From: Hydractinia symbiolongicarpus | Taxonomy: Eukaryota; Cnidaria; Hydrozoa; Anthoathecata; Hydractiniidae | Direction of reading: 5' to 3' | DNA: 64,000 bases | NCBI RefSeq assembly: GCF_029227915.1 | Contig: NC_079876.1 | Span: forward strand, 31,097,828 to 31,161,827 | Shown: positions 59,452-64,000 of the stretch, in pieces | Numbering within the stretch: position 1 is the first letter of the stretch | Layout: each line of letters opens with the position of its first letter | The notes under the pieces: model-generated | Databases searched by the model: none | Told to the model about the DNA's origin: nothing | The model's input: only the letters and a program-made list of their open reading frames with translations | Program-made: the position numbers and the translations under genes

Positions 59452-59688
59452 GATACCTTTCTTGCGAAATTTGTCACATTTTGCAAATCAACGAACGAGC
59501 GAGTAAGTAATATAAAGGAAATGTTGTTTTTTTTTACATATGTACATTTTTTTATCCTTTTATAATTTACAATTTTTTATAGCATTATTCAAATGTTTAG
59601 TTTCTCAAATTTTTTAATGCCTAAACATACTGTCACTTTTCAGACATGGTACGACCGGCTGGAGGCATTTTTTGATACTCAAGATTAA
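59452..59688 (+). CDS. Possible last two coding exons of an unrecognised gene
   Basis: Exon 59452-59502 (acceptor ATATTTCCAG, donor GTAAGT, 17 codons: DTFLAKFVTFCKSTNER) and exon 59644-59688 (acceptor CACTTTTCAG; TWYDRLEAFFDTQD then TAA) join in phase 0. Both splice signals are good and the joined peptide is not low-complexity. No upstream exon was found and no family is recognised, so it could be a chance combination. The intron carries a repeat shared with 62365-62478. Confidence 0.3.
59523..59634 (+). repeat. Direct repeat, partner at 62365-62478
   Basis: TTTTACATATGTACAT...AATTTACAA...TATTCAAATGTTT...TTTCTCAAATTTT occurs at both places in the same orientation, about 2.8 kb apart, with small indels. 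Confidence 0.65.
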
Positions 59689-60083
59689 GAGCCCTCAGCA
59701 ATTTTTAGGCTTTTTATATTTTGACAATCCGAATTTAAAAAATCCTAACAAGTCCTGAAGATGAGTTTAATTCACGACTTTACATCAATACTTGACTTCT
59801 ACCTTTTGTAAGATCACTATAATGCTCCAGAAAGACTTCTACAAGCTATTGTCAGGTTTTCATGATCTCGCATTAGAACTTGTTTCTTGCAACTAGGAAC
59901 ACACGTGCCCAAATTCTATACATAGAGGGCATATAAAATGTCGAACAGAATGAACTAGACAAATAAAAAGCAGAAAATAGCGCATTTCAGCTCCACCTGT
60001 TTACGATAAACGGACAAACTTTATTTTTGAAGTCTTTTCAGGCAGTATGTCATATTTCGGGTAAAAATCCTGTGCGTCCATTC

Positions 60084-60122
60084 TCGTCCCCAAAGCTCAA
60101 AGAGCTCTGGGGACAAGAATGC
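60084..60122. repeat. Short foldback, CTCGTCCCC family
   Basis: TCTCGTCCCCAAAGCTC and GAGCTCTGGGGACAAGA form an imperfect hairpin of the same terminus family. Confidence 0.55.
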
Positions 60123-60124
60123 GA

Positions 60125-61650
60125 TGCGTCGGGACTTTCCAGTAGAAAAATGCCAACGAATTCCCTATTTACGAGCTTCAGAAATCAAATTCTCCAAAAA
60201 ACTAATGTTAAATTTCGTTTTCAACTAATGTAAACTTCACTTTGTTATTAAGATTTCTACTAAAACTCTGTTAGTACTTTCATGGAGGTAGAAATAGTAC
60301 TTTTAAGGATTAACTATTTCTCCATTCTTTAAAGGTGTTTAGTAAAGTGTCATTAAATTTTGCGAGTAGAAATAACGTTTCGCGGGTATTATTTTTATGT
60401 TGCGGGAAATTGTGTGAAGAAGTACAAATGAACAAAATTCTACGTTGTACATAGCGTAATGATGCTCGATATCCGCGCGAATATTAGTGGTATTAAAGAA
60501 CTTGTGATAAAATTCTGACACTACAATTTATAACCATGCCATAATGACGATTGTCTGTAATAACGTAACAACTAATCCATACACTAGTATTCACACGGAA
60601 TTGTGAGAGAATTAGGGGTATCTCACAAGAAAAAAATCAGCCTTGCAAAACAGCTAGCTTGGTTTGCCGAGATCTCACCTCCATTAACAAACTCTTACAA
60701 AAAACAATTTAGTATCACATGAGAAACGTACCGTGGAAAATTAAGTCAACTATATCTTAAAATATAAGCCGTTGCGTGTCAAACCGGGTGGCTGCATGTT
60801 GAGTACTATCGGCTGCCACTGTCGTTTAAAACCGCTATTTTGAGGACAAAAGTGTACGCATGCGCAAAAACTTGGAAAATACAAATCGTCTACGACATAT
60901 GATTATGACGTCATCGATATTGACCTCAGTCTCTGTTATCTTATTTTACTCACCCAATAAAAGTAAATTTAACATTTCTTTTCTTTTAAGCTAAAAGAAG
61001 GATGATCATTGACTACTATTTCGCCTTTGTTTGCTACCAGGGGCAGCATAAACAGACGGCAAGGCTGACAGAAGCCCGGATGGTTATCTCACAATTTACC
61101 AGTACAAGAGCACTGTTGCATAACATTCTGACGCTAAGTTTGCCTTAAAATTACTTTTCTCAGTTCTATGTATTATCTAGCTGGGAACATAATAAACCCA
61201 TAATAAACTTTTGTGAAAGAAAGGGGAAGGATGTGAAAGAATTTATTGTTTATATTTATCTTGTTAAGTGCATAATTCTCATTATAATAATGACATTTAC
61301 CGATTTATAAAGGCGTGTGACTGGTCATTTCAAAGGACCAATTTCTCTTATTAAAAAAAGTGGTAGCCACGAACCACTGGTTTTATCTAATAAAACAGGC
61401 CATCAGCTTTCTGGAAAAACATGTCTCACCAACGTTTAAAATGTTATGACCAAAACATTATTATTTATTCTCTCCTTCTCCTACAAACAAAAGTGAAAGT
61501 GACCAGGTAGCCTAAATTAGAGTTAAATAAAAAGCTTTTTACGAGATGATCTCGCAGAGACTCAAAACCATATGTTTTCAAGGGAAATTTGAAGAACGTG
61601 TGATGGTACCTATTATGGATCGCTTCCGGCAGGTTTGACAACAAATAATG
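60125..61650. other. Intergenic, nothing recognised
   Basis: No open frame with recognisable content, repeat family or RNA gene was seen. Confidence 0.45.
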
Positions 61651-61659
61651 GCGCATGCG

Positions 61660-61699
61660 CACACTTTTTTCTTGTTACCATTTACAAGAAAAAAGTGTG
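61660..61699. repeat. Perfect hairpin, 16-bp stem
   Basis: CACACTTTTTTCTTGT, an 8-base loop, then ACAAGAAAAAAGTGTG. It could form a cruciform or be the remnant of a foldback element. No terminator role is implied in this eukaryotic context. Confidence 0.75.
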
Positions 61700-62169
61700 A
61701 GACGGACAATCTGGTCCTGCAAATACACGAAGTCTGTCTTTGATTTAATACGAAATAAGCGACACTCTATTGTTAATCAGGCGACCGATAGTTTTAAAAA
61801 CGCAGCCGCTTGCTTTTGTTTTCGTCGGCCACACGTTTGAAAGGGGTGGCCGCCTGTTTCAGTAGTCAATCGGATAACGGCAAAAACACATGTTTATTAA
61901 ATCTCAACCTTTAGGATAGCTACCAGCCCTGATTCGTTATTATGCTGGTATGTTGGTACACATTTAATTTTTATGGATTAGATGCGACACGTTCGTTCAA
62001 AATAGAATGCATCGCGATAGTGAAGATATGTTCAAAAGGGCTGATGGTGTAATGGATTATTCCACGGATAACGCTAAATATTAAACAAACTAGATAGCTA
62101 AAAAAGAATTCTGGAGATGCCAACGCCTCCTCCAAAATAGAATATTTCGATTCAAAGTGGCGGGAGACG

Positions 62170-62240
62170 GACTAGAACATGAAACCGCTAATTTGAAAGA
62201 TGCGACCGCTTCTTTGAAACATGCGACCGCTTATATTCAA
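62170..62240 (+). repeat. Short tandem repeat, about 21-bp units
   Basis: Three diverged units of GATGCGACCGCTTCTTTGAAA type. Similar words (AAAACCGCTATTTTGA) occur near 60825 and 61800. Confidence 0.5.
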
Positions 62241-62364
62241 CTGTGGCGGATGAAGTAAGATATAGTTGTTCCAATCTGCCACGGTCGAAACAAGCTCGTC
62301 TGGCTAAGCGAGTTATCGCATCGTCAAAACTAGTCAAGAAGAATGGGTGAACAGCACAATAAAA

Positions 62365-62478
62365 AATATTTTTTACATATGTACATCTTTTTTTAGATCC
62401 TGTAATAATTTACAAATTTTTATAGTATTATTCAAATGTTTTGTTTCTCAAATTTTAATACCGCATAGTACAATCATT
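62365..62478 (+). repeat. Direct repeat, partner at 59523-59634
   Basis: Second copy of the AT-rich repeat described at 59523-59634. Confidence 0.65.
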
Positions 62479-62526
62479 TCGTCCACAACGTGTAAAACAT
62501 TCACCATACACCATATATTTATGCTT

Positions 62527-63615
62527 TTAGACTTCTGAGGGAGTAACTTTTTGTTCAGCATGAGAATTACCGTTAACATCAGAATGATTTGTTTCACATT
62601 TCAACTTCTTTGGTTCGGATTTTTCTTCATCGTCCGACGGCCTCTAGCAAATAGAGACAAACTAAATTTTTTATCCTTGTGCAAAGCAGTTGTATTACGT
62701 ACATTGTTTTTTAACGTTGTTTTTAAAACAAGGAGAGAGAAGGCAACAAATTCTTGCTCCGACAGACATTTGAAACATAATGGCCATCCATGTAACGTCT
62801 ACTATACTTGTGATACCATGGACAGGTCGATTTAAAATCTTTGGGAAAATTGCCAGTTAGCTACAAAGTTTCATAACAATTGATTTTATTGCTATTGGTA
62901 GCCCCATATCAAATAATGCTGCAATTTTTTTGCGTACCCAACCTTAGCGGTCGTAAGTCAATGATTAAGAAATTTCCTAACCAGATGCCTTATCGAATCG
63001 TTATTTTTTTTCGACAAAATGTTTTTCCTCACCTTGGCCGAACGAACTTTACTACTGATGTCATGAACCTATGAGAAGAATGAAGTTATAGAAACACACA
63101 GTAAAATTATGAAATTACATATATATTACATAATGCAAAATTAACAAACCTCCGCTGTAGCGATATTTTTCAGTTCCTCAAATCCTTTATCGAAACCATT
63201 CGACTAAGAAATGGAATAGAGGCAATACAACAAATAAAATTGGATTATTTTTTTTAATTTTTTCACACTTTCAAATTATTGACATGTCTAAACTTCGACT
63301 ATGTGGGCCATGTTGGGTTTGGACTATATCAAACAATAAAACTATTTGGCTTTAAGTCAATACGCTTGATGGAGCAGCGACAACGCCATACATAGTGAAC
63401 ACATAAAAACTTTTTTTCCAGTATTTTTTTTAAGTAGGCCTTTCATTCACACAGCAAAAGCTGTCGCCATTAATTTCGAAAACTTCCGTTACCACAGCAA
63501 AAACTCTTGTCATGTGGAAACTTACGTTAAGAGAGTCGAATACATTCTTTGTAGCTTCTTTTATCACTTGAGCTGATTTTTCAGCTTGTGCTTTCATATC
63601 CTCAGCATCTTCGAT
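62527..63615 (-). CDS. Unrecognised gene, last four coding exons
   Basis: On the minus strand the exons are 63526-63615 (30 codons), 63150-63203 (18), 63033-63068 (12) and 62527-62643 (38 plus stop). All have AG acceptors and GT donors (GTAAGT, GTTTGT, GTGAGG) and all join in phase 0. The peptide runs EDAEDMKAQAEKSAQVIKEA, then NGFDKGFEELKNIATAE, then VHDISSKVRSAK, then a polar acidic/basic tail RPSDDEEKSEPKKLKCETN and so on to QKVTPSEV. The first part looks helical, possibly coiled-coil; the tail looks disordered with a possible nuclear signal (KSEPKKLK). The small symmetric exons are typical of a real conserved gene. No enzyme motif is visible and I do not recognise the family. The 5' part lies beyond the right edge; no further exon was found in 63616-64000. 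Confidence 0.7.
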
Positions 63616-64000
63616 CTAAAAAAATTTCAACAAGATCAAAATCTAAATCTAAAAAGGTTCTTAATAAAACCCCAAAACAGAACAATATGGTTTACTACGC
63701 CTGTTTGGCCCTGGCATGACTTTTCCATATAAGGTTTTTCCATATAAAAGTGTGAAGACCCTTAATGACTTGAAATTCTGACATTTTGAGGGTTTGAAAT
63801 ACAAAATCAAAACAGAAAATCAGCGAGATAAATTATCAGCAAAATGGATTTTTATAAGAAGCATCCTTTTTGGGGACGTGCGTAAATATTTTTTAACGTC
63901 TACGGATTTTTTCTAAAAATATAAGGAGCGTTGTTAAAAGTACCGACAGTTTTAGCCTCACGCTTCATAACATTGTGTTTTTTTTATCAAAAGACGTTTA

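Noticed and set aside
62041-62080. A-box-like GGTGTAATGGATTA
   Set aside because: No B box or cloverleaf follows; insufficient for a tRNA or SINE call.
62551-62835. Plus-strand 94-residue ORF
   Set aside because: It lies antisense to the last coding exon and adjacent intron of the minus-strand gene; no domain.
1-64000. CRISPR arrays, bacterial operons, ribosome binding sites
   Set aside because: The sequence is eukaryotic; tandem repeats seen are minisatellites without spacer structure.

Overview
The window is eukaryotic, AT-rich and crowded with transposable elements. Genes are split by GT-AG introns, and the sequence carries BEL/Pao and CR1/L2-like retroelements, Helitrons, piggyBac-, pogo- and Mutator-type DNA transposon remnants and tRNA-derived SINE heads. 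This fits an invertebrate metazoan. A hydrozoan or other cnidarian is my guess from the repeat content and composition; nothing here proves it.

Host-type genes. (1) 196-2513 (+) holds the 3' four exons of a trypsin-like S1 serine protease. (2) 12097-49810 (+) holds four loci of a two-exon family with a C-terminal ADP-ribosyltransferase-like (DUF3990-like) domain: a divergent founder (12097-19711), two near-identical intact copies (25493-27700 and 36432-38672) and a frameshifted copy (48207-49810). The three similar copies lie in a segmental duplication. (3) 62527-63615 (-) holds the last four coding exons of an unrecognised gene, found only through splice signals. (4) 59452-59688 (+) may hold the last two exons of another gene.

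Mobile DNA. A 747-bp piggyBac-type MITE (TTAA target, CCCTATTCGGTCCGG ends) has one full copy, one truncated copy and one copy split by about 3 kb carrying RecQ-like helicase and zinc-finger pseudogenes. A second RecQ-like pseudogene sits between perfect 19-bp inverted repeats at 40884-43116. Helitron families with recognisable ends (TC...hairpin...CTAG) are arranged head to tail. A BEL/Pao element is present in permuted order (integrase, LTR, gag). Non-LTR reverse transcriptase remnants occur at about 4.6-5.1, 28.5, 39.5-40.4, 49.9-51.5 and 53.2 kb, and one contains a 53-bp tandem repeat. A pogo-like transposase tail lies in a long inverted repeat (34.5-35.9 kb), and a decayed Mutator-like transposase at 54.2-55.5 kb.

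The most notable feature is the ART-like gene array: an apparently expanding family of putative NAD-using enzymes embedded in and rearranged by transposons. Most other sequence over 300 bases holds nothing I can identify. No rRNA gene, intact tRNA gene or CRISPR array was seen.
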